Positions 1 to 8,044 of a DNA stretch of 64,000 bases are shown in pieces (position 1 is the stretch's first letter; each line of letters begins with the position of its first letter). The DNA is taken from contig NZ_JAOPFX010000001.1 in assembly GCF_025515205.1 (NCBI RefSeq), forward strand, positions 1,364,001-1,428,000. Reading direction: 5' to 3'. The notes under the pieces were generated by a model. The model was not told the DNA's origin. It saw only the letters and a program-made list of their open reading frames with translations, and searched no databases. Position numbers and translations under genes: made by a program. Source of the DNA: Microbacterium fluvii (GTDB taxonomy: Bacteria > Actinomycetota > Actinomycetes > Actinomycetales > Microbacteriaceae).

Positions 1-56
1 CCCCGCAGCGTGCCGATCAGCAGATCGAATCTCAGCCGGAGAACGTGTGCAGCCAT
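1..56 (-). CDS. ABC transporter permease, N-terminal fragment (continues past the left edge)
   Basis: Only the first 18 codons are inside the window: ATG at 56-54 reading MAAHVLRLRFDLLIGTLR and still open at base 1. A GGAGG ribosome site (64-68) lies 7 nt upstream, which is strong support for a real start. It overlaps the last 25 nt of the ABC ATPase gene, so the two are translationally coupled. A basic then hydrophobic N-terminus directly after an ABC-2 type ATPase is what a membrane partner would look like; the permease call itself is an inference from context because the body of the protein is not visible. Confidence 0.6.
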   Translation of the reverse strand, partial: MAAHVLRLRFDLLIGTLR

Positions 57-1321
57 TCCAGGCCCTCCACGTCGCTGAGGCCCCCGGCGAGCTCGACGAA
101 GCGCTGCTCGAGTGTCAGCTCGCCGCGGACATCGTCGACCGTTCCCTCGGCCAGCACCTGTCCGGCCACGATGACCGCGACTCGAGTGCACACGCGTTCG
201 ACGAGGTCCATGCCGTGACTGGAGAGGATCACCGTGCCGCCGTGGGCGACGTAGGTCGACAGGATGTCGAGGATGACGGCGCTGGAGACGGGATCGACCG
301 CTTCGAACGGCTCGTCGAGCACCAGCACGCGCGGCGAATGGATCATGGCGCCGGCGAGCATGATCTTCTTGAGCATGCCTGCCGAGTAGTCCGAGACGAC
401 TCGGCCCAGCGCATCGGCGAAGTCGAAGGCGCGCGCGAGATCGGCAGTGCGGCTCTCGACCACGGCGGGCCGCAGGCCCCGCAGCACGCCGTAGTAATAG
501 AGCAGCTGCCGACCGGTGAGTCGATCGAACGTCCGCAGACGGTCGGGCAGCACGCCCAGCATCCGTTTCGCGCCGACCGGATCGGATGCCGCATCCACAC
601 CGGCGACGGTGAGTCGGCCGGCGTCTGGCCGAAGGAGGCCGGCGATCATCGAGAGCGTGGTGGTCTTTCCTGCGCCGTTCGGACCCACGAGACCGTAGAA
701 GGTGCCCGCCGGTACTGTCAGGTCGATGCCGTCGACGGCGCGTGTCTCGCCGAACGACTTCGTGATGCCGCGCAATGCCAGTGCCGGCTCTCCGTCGGTC
801 GCCGCAGGCGCCGTGAACACTTCGGCGACATCGTCGGCGTGGTCCGGGTTCGCCGCAGGCTGCGGCGCACCCGGCTCGATCTCGGGCAGTGTGTCGACTA
901 CGCCATCGGGCTCGACTGCGGCGTCGGGCTCGACTGCGGCCGCGGCTGCCGCCTGAATCCCGATCTCGACGTCGGCTTCGGGCGCGACCTCGGTCTCCGG
1001 GGCGGGTGTCGACGACTCCGGCAGCGGCGGCTGCGGAGGGATCTCCGGCAGCGGGAGCGGCGGCTGCGGAGGGATGTCCCGCGGCGGGAGCGGCGGCTTC
1101 GGGGGGATCACGAGGTCGGCCTCGGGAACGGTCGGCGTGGTCGCGGAACCCCCGGTCGACCCGGACTTCTTCTTCGGGGCCGGACGCGCAGCGGCCGGCT
1201 TGCGCTTCTTCGCCGGCGCCTTTCCCGCGCGCTGCGGCGCGATCCGCTTCGCAGCGGCCTCCGCCGCCACCTCGGGCTCGGTCTCATCGGGCTCGGAGGG
1301 CAGCGGGAGGGACGGCGTCAC
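32..1321 (-). CDS. ABC transporter ATP-binding protein with long Lys/Pro/Ala-rich N-terminal extension
   Basis: Nucleotide-binding subunit of an ABC exporter of the ABC-2/multidrug type, acting at the inner face of the membrane with the permease that starts at base 56. The ABC domain occupies about residues 179-420 of 429: Walker A GPNGAGKTT (213-221), signature YSAGM (312-316), Walker B VLVLDEP (332-338) and the H-loop His369. Residues 1-178 are not part of the ABC fold: a Lys/Arg/Ala-rich stretch (about 25-52), three Pro-rich 11-residue repeats (72-104) and an acidic Ala/Glu/Asp region (110-170). Ordinary members are about 240-310 residues, so the extension is unusual. GTG start chosen because a -10 hexamer sits 6 nt upstream and the frame is open from there. 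Substrate unknown. Confidence 0.9.
   Translation of the reverse strand: MTPSLPLPSEPDETEPEVAAEAAAKRIAPQRAGKAPAKKRKPAAARPAPKKKSGSTGGSATTPTVPEADLVIPPKPPLPPRDIPPQPPLPLPEIPPQPPLPESSTPAPETEVAPEADVEIGIQAAAAAAVEPDAAVEPDGVVDTLPEIEPGAPQPAANPDHADDVAEVFTAPAATDGEPALALRGITKSFGETRAVDGIDLTVPAGTFYGLVGPNGAGKTTTLSMIAGLLRPDAGRLTVAGVDAASDPVGAKRMLGVLPDRLRTFDRLTGRQLLYYYGVLRGLRPAVVESRTADLARAFDFADALGRVVSDYSAGMLKKIMLAGAMIHSPRVLVLDEPFEAVDPVSSAVILDILSTYVAHGGTVILSSHGMDLVERVCTRVAVIVAGQVLAEGTVDDVRGELTLEQRFVELAGGLSDVEGLEWLHTFSG
1010..1108 (-). repeat. Three 33-nt coding repeats (proline-rich 11-residue units)
   Basis: Within the ABC ATPase extension, residues 72-104 are three units of the type IPPxPPLPxxx (IPPKPPLPPRD, IPPQPPLPLPE, IPPQPPLPESS). 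The DNA units are similar but not identical, so this looks like an older in-frame tandem duplication. Confidence 0.75.
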
Positions 1322-1327
1322 CGATCC

Positions 1328-1333
1328 AAAGTA
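1328..1333 (-). promoter_or_regulatory. -10 element (TACTTT) of predicted leaderless promoter, ABC operon
   Basis: TACTTT on the minus strand ends 6 nt before the GTG start at 1321, placing the predicted transcription start on the start codon. No clear -35 seen. Confidence 0.5.
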
Positions 1334-1444
1334 TCAACCGGAACCGGCACCGGCCAGGCTTGACGGACGGCCCGGAGTATGCCACCGCAGATCACGAAAC
1401 CGCAACGGGCTGCCGCCGTTCTGGGCCTTCCCAGCCAGCGCCGC

Positions 1445-1450
1445 TAGCAT
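1445..1450 (+). promoter_or_regulatory. Candidate -10 (TAGCAT) upstream of the nucleotidyltransferase
   Basis: TAGCAT would start transcription near 1457 and give a leader of about 63 nt that contains the AGGAG ribosome site. No convincing -35. Confidence 0.3.
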
Positions 1451-1519
1451 GGGCGATGGCACGAGGGAGTGTCACATCGGTGAACACACCGCGACTTTCC
1501 CCACTTCAGGAGCAGATCC

Positions 1520-2212
1520 GTGACCATCCAGACCGTCATCCTCGCCGCAGGCATGGGCTCTCGGCTCGGACGCAGCCTGCCCAAGCCGCTCACTCAGCTC
1601 GGCGACGGCCGCAGCATCATGCAGCAGCAGCACGACAACATCCGCGCAGCCTTCGGCCGCGACGCCCGGATCACCGCTGTCGTCGGCTACCGCGCCGAGA
1701 CGATCGTGGAGGCCTTCCCCTCCGCCGATTATGTCTACAACGACCGGTACGACCAGACGAACACCTCGAAGAGCCTGCTGCGCGCGCTCAGCGCGACCGG
1801 CAAGGCCGGAGTGCTCTGGATGAACGGCGATGTCGTCTTCGACCCCCGCGTCCTGGGACGTGCGATCGCGCTCATCGAGCAGCAGCAGTCGTTCGTCACG
1901 GTGAACACGTCCAAGGTCAGCGATGAAGAGGTCAAGTACACGGTGGATGCCGGTGGGCACATCGACGCGCTGTCGAAGACGGTCGTCGGGGGCATCGGCG
2001 AGGCCGTGGGCATCAACTACATCTCCGCGGCCGACAAGCGCGCCTTCGTACGGCACCTGCACCGCGTCGATGATCAGGACTACTTCGAGCGCGGTCTCGA
2101 ACTCGCGATCGCCGAAGACGGGCTCAAGCTGCGCCCGCTCGACATCTCAGACCTGTACGCCGTCGAGGTCGACTTCGCCGAAGACCTCGAGCGCGCGAAC
2201 CTGTTCGTCTGA
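1520..2212 (+). CDS. NTP transferase domain protein (sugar/choline-phosphate nucleotidyltransferase type)
   Basis: 230 residues with the Rossmann-like NTP-transferase fold. The nucleotide-binding signature LAAGMGSRLGRSLPKPLTQL is at residues 8-27, and a metal-binding acidic motif is seen in LWMNGDVVFD (about 93-102). The overall build resembles LicC-like phosphocholine cytidylyltransferases and single-domain sugar-1-phosphate nucleotidyltransferases, which make CDP- or UDP-activated donors for surface polymers. GTG start with AGGAG ending 8-9 nt upstream. It lies 6 kb from a CDP-glycerol transferase island, so it could supply an activated alcohol or sugar for it, but this link is inference. 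Substrate cannot be decided from the sequence. Confidence 0.8.
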   Translation: MTIQTVILAAGMGSRLGRSLPKPLTQLGDGRSIMQQQHDNIRAAFGRDARITAVVGYRAETIVEAFPSADYVYNDRYDQTNTSKSLLRALSATGKAGVLWMNGDVVFDPRVLGRAIALIEQQQSFVTVNTSKVSDEEVKYTVDAGGHIDALSKTVVGGIGEAVGINYISAADKRAFVRHLHRVDDQDYFERGLELAIAEDGLKLRPLDISDLYAVEVDFAEDLERANLFV

Positions 2213-2247
2213 CGGCGGTCATCCAGCAAAGGCGCGGCGGCCGCGCA

Positions 2248-2253
2248 TAGGAT
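2248..2253 (+). promoter_or_regulatory. -10 element (TAGGAT) of predicted leaderless promoter
   Basis: TAGGAT is followed by 7 nt and then the GTG start at 2261. Confidence 0.5.
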
Positions 2254-2260
2254 CGCACGC

Positions 2261-3226
2261 GTGGCAGAGAAGGTGCATCGCATCCACTCCCTCCCCGGTG
2301 ACGCGCCGTGGGCAGGGGGTCTGCCGCCTGCGGGGTCGGACGAGCACCCGCTGACCGTGCGGGCCCTGGACCGCGTGCTCGCCGTGCAGCGACCCGCCGT
2401 GCTGGCGCACCTGCGCAGCATCCGCCTGCGACACCCCGGTGCGGGGCCGGCCGAGATCATCCGGCTGCTCGAGCGGCGTTACCTCGCCGCCGTGACCACC
2501 GGCGGCGCGGCCGTGGGCGCGACCGCCGTCGTCCCCGGGATCGGCACGGGCATCACCCTCACCCTGAGCGGTGTCGAGACCCTGGGATTTCTCGAGGCGT
2601 CGGCGCTGTTCGCCCAGTCGATCGCCGAAGTGCACGGCATCCCCGTCGCCGATCCCGATCGCGCTCGCGCGCTCGTGATGACCCTGCTGCTCGGCAGAGA
2701 AGGGGTCGACCTCGTCGCACAGCTCGCCGGGCAGGCCACGGGTCGCGGGCCGACACGGTCGGCGTACTGGGGCGAACTGGTCACCAGCACCCTGCCGCGG
2801 GCAGCGGTCGGACCGATGGTCGATCAGCTCAAGCGCGCATTTCTGCGCCATTTCGCGACCCGCGGCGGTGCATCGTTCATCGGCAAGGCGCTTCCCTTCG
2901 GCATCGGCGCCGCCGTGGGCGGCGCGGGCAACCACGTGCTCGGGCGCCGCGTCGTGGTCAACTCACGACGTGCGTTCGGGATCCCGCCGCTCGTGCTGCC
3001 ACCGGAGACCGCTCCCCGTGAGGGGGCGACGAAGGTCGAGCTCAGCGCGGGGCGCGGCATCCGCCGCATCGGCGGGGCGGTGGTCGGCGGCATCGCGACC
3101 GGTGCGACCGCGGCCGGCGGTGCCGTCAAGAAGGCGGCGGCCGGGGTCGGTCGACGACGGGAGGTCACACCCCCATCGGACGACGACGCGGCCGCGCCCG
3201 GCGACTCCTCCCCATCTCGTCGTTAG
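2261..3226 (+). CDS. Uncharacterised protein with glycine-rich hydrophobic segments
   Basis: 321 residues, function not recognised. Residues about 75-115 form a glycine/alanine-rich hydrophobic region (AVGATAVVPGIGTGITLTLS), and about 205-228 is a second one (IGKALPFGIGAAVGGAGNHV) followed by a basic patch. A third Gly/Ala stretch near 265-290 precedes a low-complexity Ser/Asp tail. The arrangement recalls EcsC-type and other peripheral or two-pass membrane proteins of actinobacteria, but I cannot assign a family. GTG start is supported by the -10 hexamer 7 nt upstream, so the mRNA is probably leaderless and monocistronic. No enzyme motif is visible. Confidence 0.75.
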   Translation: MAEKVHRIHSLPGDAPWAGGLPPAGSDEHPLTVRALDRVLAVQRPAVLAHLRSIRLRHPGAGPAEIIRLLERRYLAAVTTGGAAVGATAVVPGIGTGITLTLSGVETLGFLEASALFAQSIAEVHGIPVADPDRARALVMTLLLGREGVDLVAQLAGQATGRGPTRSAYWGELVTSTLPRAAVGPMVDQLKRAFLRHFATRGGASFIGKALPFGIGAAVGGAGNHVLGRRVVVNSRRAFGIPPLVLPPETAPREGATKVELSAGRGIRRIGGAVVGGIATGATAAGGAVKKAAAGVGRRREVTPPSDDDAAAPGDSSPSRR

Positions 3227-3292
3227 TTCGGATTCTCCCCCGTCATCCGCATTCCGGCGCAACCGGACGCCTGCGGCGTCGGCTGCCGCTCC

Positions 3293-3298
3293 TAGCGT
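3293..3298 (+). promoter_or_regulatory. -10 element (TAGCGT) of predicted leaderless promoter
   Basis: TAGCGT is followed by 6 nt and the ATG at 3305. Confidence 0.5.
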
Positions 3299-3304
3299 GC
3301 GGAC

Positions 3305-3601
3305 ATGCTCAGAGCGCTCGAATCCCCCGCCCCCGTCCGTCCGGTGCCCTGGCGCGCGGAGCGCGCCGCCGGAGCGCATCCCCGCGTGATCAACGCCGGC
3401 CGAGAGCCGCTAGATTTCGTGCGCGCGTTCATCGACGCCGCCCCCGTGCGCGCCACGGAGCACTGGGGCCAGGTGCTGCCGGGCGAAGCGATCGAGATCT
3501 GCCTGTGCGACGCCGACGTCGAGCGCACCGAGGCGATCGTCACGATCGCCTGGTTCCAGCCACGCGACGGCCTCGAGTACCTGTGGCGGCTCGTGCTGTG
3601 A
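3305..3601 (+). CDS. Small uncharacterised protein (98 aa)
   Basis: 98 residues, no recognised family. The N-terminus is Pro/Arg-rich and the C-terminal half (about 45-98) looks like a small alpha/beta fold containing EIEICLCDAD-like strands and the aromatic ending FQPRDGLEYLWRLVL. ATG with a -10 hexamer 6 nt upstream, so probably leaderless. Followed after 32 nt by another small gene on the same strand. No signal peptide or membrane segment. Role unknown. Confidence 0.6.
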   Translation: MLRALESPAPVRPVPWRAERAAGAHPRVINAGREPLDFVRAFIDAAPVRATEHWGQVLPGEAIEICLCDADVERTEAIVTIAWFQPRDGLEYLWRLVL

Positions 3602-3633
3602 TGCGCCGGCCCGCACAGTGGGAAGATGGCGAT

Positions 3634-3852
3634 ATGGGAATCACGGCGCACCGCCCAGAAGACCCGACGGAATGGGCAGGACTGCCCAGCGAGCCCGTGC
3701 GGCGCACGACGCCCGCCGAGCAGCTCGACGCCGCGATCGAGGACGACGGCATGGGGCTCGTCACCGGAGGAGACGTGTCGTGGGTCGCCGTGCCCCTTGC
3801 CCCGCCTGCTGACGGTTCCGACGCCTCCGACCGGCCGGGTCCCCCGCGCTGA
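3634..3852 (+). CDS. Small uncharacterised acidic protein (72 aa)
   Basis: The frame gives MGITAHRPEDPTEWAGLPSE followed by a mainly acidic and Pro-rich sequence of 72 residues, with no membrane segment or known motif. ATG at 3634 is preceded by GGGAAG about 8-10 nt upstream, a plausible ribosome site. It sits between the 98-residue protein and the DUF4192 gene on the same strand. The frame is also open further upstream, but overlap with the previous gene makes the ATG the better start. Confidence 0.5.
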   Translation: MGITAHRPEDPTEWAGLPSEPVRRTTPAEQLDAAIEDDGMGLVTGGDVSWVAVPLAPPADGSDASDRPGPPR

Positions 3853-3943
3853 CGCCTCCTCCACGGCCCGCACTTTCGACGGGTAGTGCCAGGATCCGCC
3901 GGCTCGCCCGCTCCAGGCCGCGGCGGAGTCCCACCATGGCGGG

Positions 3944-5152
3944 ATGACCTCACCACCACCCGTCGTTCTGACATCGGCGACCGCCGCGGACTTCCTGGCC
4001 TCACTGCCGGCTCTCGCCGGCTGCACGACACGCGAGTCGCTGCTGATCGTGCCCTTCCACGGCCGCCGCACGCTCGGGGTCATGCGCTTCGATCTGCCCC
4101 AGCCCGACGACCCGAGCGTCCTGGACCACCTCGCCGCCGTCGCGATCGGGATGCTCTCGCGCATGTCCACGTGCGATGGCGCGGCCCTCGTCGTCTACTG
4201 CGGCATCGACTTCCCCACGGCGTGGCGGCGGTGGGAGCCCCTGCACCGCACGCTCGGCGGGCGCCTCGACGAAGCGGGCTTCGCTGTCATCGACGCGCTG
4301 TGCGTCGCGAACGACGGCTGGGGCAGCCGCTCCGCCCCGGTCGTGCCGCCCGGCGGCAGGCCGCTGCGCGAGATCGACGACAGCGAGATGACCGCCGCGC
4401 TGGCCGCGCACGGGCTGGCGGGACGACCAGGAGAGTACGACGCCGACGCGCAGCTGCCGCCTCCGGAGCGCAGCCGCGCAGCGCGGCTGGGCGAAGCGGT
4501 GGCGCGGCTGGCGGAACACGGGGAGGAGGTGGATGCCTTCGGCATCGTCTCCGCCGCTGGAACCGTCGACCCGGTCGCACTCGTCGAACGCCTGCTCCCG
4601 CGCGCGTCGCAATCCGGCCCGCTGCGCGAGCTCGCCCACCTGGTTGCGGCCTGCACCGTGCCGGCGACGCGCGATCAGATCATCCTGCAGATCGCGTTCG
4701 GCCAGGACATGTCACGGCGCGTCGCCCGCACGCACGCGCACCTGCACGACCTGCAGGCCCGAACGGGGGCATCGATGGACGACGTGGTGGCGAGCGAGAC
4801 CGCGCAGGGCCGACCGCCGTTCGGGGACGATGGGACGCTGCTGATGGGGAGATCCGACCGGATTCCCGACGCGGAGCGCCTGCGGCAGGGCATCGCCCTG
4901 CTGCGACACGCGGCGGCGCACGTCGAGGGCCGTCACCGCGCCGGCGCGCTGTGCGTGCTCGCCTGGCTGAACTGGGCGATGGGCCGCTCGACCGTCGCGC
5001 TGCGCCATGTCGAGCAGGCCATGACGGCCGACCCTGCGCTCACGATGGCCCCGCTGCTGCGGCGGCTGTTCGACAGCGGCACCCTGCCCGACTGGGTATA
5101 CCGATGTCGCGACGACGCGGCCGCGCCCGAGCAGATGCCCCGTCGCGCATAA
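3944..5152 (+). CDS. DUF4192 domain-containing protein
   Basis: 402 residues matching the actinobacterial DUF4192 family: the N-terminal pattern TSATAADFLASLPALAGCTTRES (split here as residues 8-30) followed by SLLIVPF, and the C-terminal helical repeat-like segment around LAWLNWAMGRSTVALRHVEQ and ADPALTMAPLL that members share. No enzyme motif or transmembrane segment is seen and the family has no established function. ATG at 3944 lies 6 nt after a weak -10-like CACCAT (3932-3937), so the mRNA may be leaderless. The TAA stop is also part of the next gene's -10 hexamer. Confidence 0.85.
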   Translation: MTSPPPVVLTSATAADFLASLPALAGCTTRESLLIVPFHGRRTLGVMRFDLPQPDDPSVLDHLAAVAIGMLSRMSTCDGAALVVYCGIDFPTAWRRWEPLHRTLGGRLDEAGFAVIDALCVANDGWGSRSAPVVPPGGRPLREIDDSEMTAALAAHGLAGRPGEYDADAQLPPPERSRAARLGEAVARLAEHGEEVDAFGIVSAAGTVDPVALVERLLPRASQSGPLRELAHLVAACTVPATRDQIILQIAFGQDMSRRVARTHAHLHDLQARTGASMDDVVASETAQGRPPFGDDGTLLMGRSDRIPDAERLRQGIALLRHAAAHVEGRHRAGALCVLAWLNWAMGRSTVALRHVEQAMTADPALTMAPLLRRLFDSGTLPDWVYRCRDDAAAPEQMPRRA

Positions 5153-5155
5153 GCT
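5150..5155 (+). promoter_or_regulatory. -10 element (TAAGCT) overlapping the previous stop codon
   Basis: TAAGCT begins with the TAA stop of the DUF4192 gene and ends 6 nt before the GTG at 5162, predicting a leaderless mRNA. Confidence 0.5.
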
Positions 5156-5161
5156 CTCACC

Positions 5162-5383
5162 GTGGCCCCCGCTCTCATCACGCTTCTGCTGCTCAACGCC
5201 CTGTTCAATGCGGTCGTGTGGCCGCGCTTCTACGGCCGGGTCGCCAAGGATGCACGTGCACGGGATGCCGACGGCAAGCCCACCGCGTTCCTCATCGTGC
5301 ATGCCGTGCTGATCGGGACGGCGCTGCTGCTGGCCGTGGTCTCGGCCGTGGTGGCGGTGGCCGCGATCTTCACCGGCGTGTGA
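5162..5383 (+). CDS. Small two-segment membrane protein, SCO4848-like
   Basis: 73 residues with hydrophobic helices at about 3-20 and 45-70. The conserved-looking core between them (NAVVWPRFYGRVAKDARA, then GKPTAFLIVHAVLI) resembles the SCO4848 family of small actinobacterial membrane proteins, where a VWPRF motif and a PTAFxxVH segment are typical. Function of that family is unknown. GTG start with a -10 hexamer 6 nt upstream. Confidence 0.65.
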   Translation: MAPALITLLLLNALFNAVVWPRFYGRVAKDARARDADGKPTAFLIVHAVLIGTALLLAVVSAVVAVAAIFTGV

Positions 5384-5423
5384 TGCGCTGAACCGGATCC
5401 GCGCGCGGCACGCCCCGCTGTCC

Positions 5424-5429
5424 TACTCT
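5424..5429 (+). promoter_or_regulatory. -10 element (TACTCT) of predicted leaderless promoter, mak
   Basis: TACTCT is followed by 6 nt and the ATG at 5436. Confidence 0.5.
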
Positions 5430-5435
5430 CGGATC

Positions 5436-6800
5436 ATGGACAGCACCCTCGCGTGCCTCGCGGCGTGGATGCCGCAGCAGCGGTGGTACGGCGCGAAGGG
5501 GCGCCGACCGCACCTGCGGCTGGTGTCGTGGTGGGACCACGAGAGCCACGAGGAGTCGGTGCGCGTGCGCACCTATCTCATCGCCGACGAGGGGGCGCTG
5601 CCTCCCGTGCTCTATCAGGTGCCGATCGTCGCACGCGAGACGGCGGGTGTCGACGCGTCGGGTCCCGCCGTCATCGGCAGCCCGGAGCCGGGGACGACAC
5701 TCATCGACGGCCCTCACGACCCCGCGTACACCCGGGCGCTCCTGCGTCTCATCGCGACCGGGGCCACCGCCCGCGGACCGCATACCGGTGCGAGCGGCCA
5801 TCCGCTCACCGGTGCAGCGATGACGCCGCACAGCGCCTCGGTGCTCACCGGTGAGCAGTCGAACACATCCATCGTGTACGACGCAGACGGGGGCGCCGCA
5901 CCCGTCATCTGCAAGGTCTACCGCCAGCTGCAACCGGGCCTGAATCCCGATATCGAACTGCAGACGGCGCTCGCGCGTGCGGGCTCGCCCCATGTGCCTG
6001 CTGTCTTCGGTCACCTCGAGGGCGCCTGGCCCGACCCGGCGGGAGGCGGAACCGTGAAGGGCTCGCTCGCCTTCGCGCAGGAGTTCGTCGCCGGTGCGCA
6101 GGACGCGTGGCGGGTCGCCCTGCGCACCGCGGCCGCCGGCCGGGGCTTCGAGGACGACGCGCGCACCTTGGGCGCTGCGACGGCAGAGGTGCATCGCACC
6201 CTCGCCCGCGTGCTGCCCACTGTGGAACCCACGTCGGGCGACCGCGATGCCGTCGCCGAGGCATGGCGCAGGCGGCTCACCATCGCCATCGCGGAGGTGC
6301 CGGATCTCGCCGATCGACGCGGCGCCATCCAGGATGTCTACGACCGTGCCCTCGGTGCGTCGTGGCCGCGGCTGCAGCGGATCCACGGCGACTACCACTT
6401 GGGACAGGTGCTGCGGGTGCCGGGTGGGCAATGGATCCTGCTCGACTTCGAGGGCGAGCCGATGCGGCCGATGCGCGAGCGGCTGCTGCCCGACCTCGCC
6501 CTGCGCGACGTCGCGGGCATGCTCCGCTCGTTCGACTACGTGGCAGGCTCACTCCGCCTCTCCGTCGCCGAGCACGCCGGGGGCGACCGTCGAGCCAGGG
6601 AGTGGGCGGCGACGGCCCGCGCCGCCTTCCTCGGCGGGTACGCGGCAGCATCCGGTGCGCCCCCCGGCGACCACCGTGAGCTCCTCGCGGCGCTCGAGCT
6701 CGACAAGGCCGTGTACGAGGCGATCTACGAGGCGCGCAACCGCCCTTCGTGGGTCGCGATCCCGCTGCGGGCGGTCGCGAGTCTGTCCGGGTCGTTCTGA
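5436..6800 (+). CDS. mak: Maltokinase (Mak/Pep2-like)
   Basis: 454 residues, almost the same length as mycobacterial Mak (455). Maltokinase phosphorylates maltose to maltose-1-phosphate, the donor for GlgE in alpha-glucan synthesis. The N-terminal cap-domain signature WMPQQRWYGAKGR is at residues 10-22. The kinase loop RIHGDYHLGQVLR (about 317-329) keeps the catalytic Asp, and ILLDFEGEP follows with the metal-binding Asp. The family-typical LRDVAGMLRSFDYVAG is at about 357-372. In many actinobacteria mak is fused to or next to treS and glgE; here neither neighbour is present, so partners must be elsewhere. Predicted leaderless mRNA. Confidence 0.9.
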   Translation: MDSTLACLAAWMPQQRWYGAKGRRPHLRLVSWWDHESHEESVRVRTYLIADEGALPPVLYQVPIVARETAGVDASGPAVIGSPEPGTTLIDGPHDPAYTRALLRLIATGATARGPHTGASGHPLTGAAMTPHSASVLTGEQSNTSIVYDADGGAAPVICKVYRQLQPGLNPDIELQTALARAGSPHVPAVFGHLEGAWPDPAGGGTVKGSLAFAQEFVAGAQDAWRVALRTAAAGRGFEDDARTLGAATAEVHRTLARVLPTVEPTSGDRDAVAEAWRRRLTIAIAEVPDLADRRGAIQDVYDRALGASWPRLQRIHGDYHLGQVLRVPGGQWILLDFEGEPMRPMRERLLPDLALRDVAGMLRSFDYVAGSLRLSVAEHAGGDRRAREWAATARAAFLGGYAAASGAPPGDHRELLAALELDKAVYEAIYEARNRPSWVAIPLRAVASLSGSF

Positions 6801-6822
6801 GAGTCGGCACAGCCGCGGTGGC

Positions 6823-6828
6823 TACCCT
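6823..6828 (+). promoter_or_regulatory. -10 element (TACCCT), near-leaderless promoter
   Basis: TACCCT ends 9 nt before the ATG at 6838, predicting a leader of 0-3 nt. Confidence 0.4.
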
Positions 6829-6837
6829 GGATCGCCT

Positions 6838-7989
6838 ATGACCAGTTCGACACCCACGCCGCCCGCACGCAGCGCCACAGGCCGTCTGCGCAGTCTCGAC
6901 GGCATCCGGGGGCTCGCAGCGACCGCGGTGCTGCTGCATCACTGGCTGCTCATCGCCGCCCCCTGGCTGAGCGGGACCGTGGTGTGGGCGTGGATCTCGC
7001 AGTCGCCGGCGAAGATCTTCACGGTGGGCACGGAGGCGGTGCTGATCTTCTTCGTGCTGTCGGGGCTCGTCGTCGTGCTGCCGGTGTTCAAGCCGGGCTT
7101 CTCCTGGACGGGCTTCCTGGCGGCGCGGGTCGTGCGGCTGTACGGCCCGGTGATCGTCGCGCTGCTGTTCGCGGCGGCGCTCATCATGCTCGTGCCGCGC
7201 ACCGCCGCGATGCCCGAGGGGTCCTGGATGGCCGACACCCACGCCACCAGCGTCGCGCTGCCCGCGCTTGTCGAGCAGATCACGCTGCTGCCGCATCAGT
7301 ATCCGCTGGACAATCCGCTGTGGTCGCTGCGCTGGGAGGTGATCTTCTCGGTGCTGCTGCCGATCGCCGTCGCCATCGCACTGCTCGTGCGCCGCTGGTC
7401 GTTCGCCGCCGCGCTGCTGTGCTGCGCGCTCAGCGTCGTCGGCCGCATCACCGGGCTGAGCATCATGCTCTACCTGCCGCTCTTCCTCATCGGCACGATC
7501 ATGGCCACGCGTCTTCCCGAACTGCTGGCGTGGGCCCACCGCCCGCGGCCGCGCTGGTTCTGGCCGCTGTTCACCGTCGCCAGCCTGGCGCTTCTGACGG
7601 CCAGCTGGCTGTGTCGCCCGTTCGCGCCCGCCGGGACCGAGCTCAGTGAAGCGCTGTGGGCGCTGGCGGCGCCTGGGGCGGCGGGGGTCGTGCTCGTCGG
7701 TCTCGGCTGGCCGGCTGCCGGCGTGGTCCTGCGCACGCGCGTCGTGCAGTGGCTGGGCAAGGTGTCGTTCAGCCTCTACCTCGTGCACGTGCCGATCCTC
7801 GCCACCCTCGCCTACGCGTTCGGCTCGGAGAACTGGGGTCTCGTGGGGCTCGTCGGCATCCCGCTGAGCTTCCTGGTGGCCTGGGGGTTCTATCACCTCA
7901 TCGAAGCTAAGCTTCATCGAGTGGCGCGCCGCGTGCAGCAGAGCGTTGCCGCACGTGCGCGCAGCAGGGTCGTCGATCCGCTGACCTGA
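6838..7989 (+). CDS. Membrane acyltransferase, AT3 (acyltransferase 3) family
   Basis: 383 residues, polytopic (about ten hydrophobic helices). The family signature RLRSLDGIRGLAATAVLLHH is at about residues 16-35, with the catalytic-type His in the first membrane helix; the final helix pair contains the characteristic FSLYLVHVPIL. AT3 proteins transfer acetyl or other acyl groups onto exported sugars, peptidoglycan or wall polymers. The next genes downstream build a CDP-glycerol-type glycopolymer, so O-acylation of that polymer is a reasonable but unproved role. ATG chosen because it follows a -10 hexamer and precedes the conserved signature; the same frame is open far upstream inside mak but only as a shadow of it. 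Confidence 0.85.
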   Translation: MTSSTPTPPARSATGRLRSLDGIRGLAATAVLLHHWLLIAAPWLSGTVVWAWISQSPAKIFTVGTEAVLIFFVLSGLVVVLPVFKPGFSWTGFLAARVVRLYGPVIVALLFAAALIMLVPRTAAMPEGSWMADTHATSVALPALVEQITLLPHQYPLDNPLWSLRWEVIFSVLLPIAVAIALLVRRWSFAAALLCCALSVVGRITGLSIMLYLPLFLIGTIMATRLPELLAWAHRPRPRWFWPLFTVASLALLTASWLCRPFAPAGTELSEALWALAAPGAAGVVLVGLGWPAAGVVLRTRVVQWLGKVSFSLYLVHVPILATLAYAFGSENWGLVGLVGIPLSFLVAWGFYHLIEAKLHRVARRVQQSVAARARSRVVDPLT

Positions 7990-8044
7990 CACCGCCCTGC
8001 GCGAACCGACTGATCGCAGCTCAGACAGGACCCATCCACTCTTC

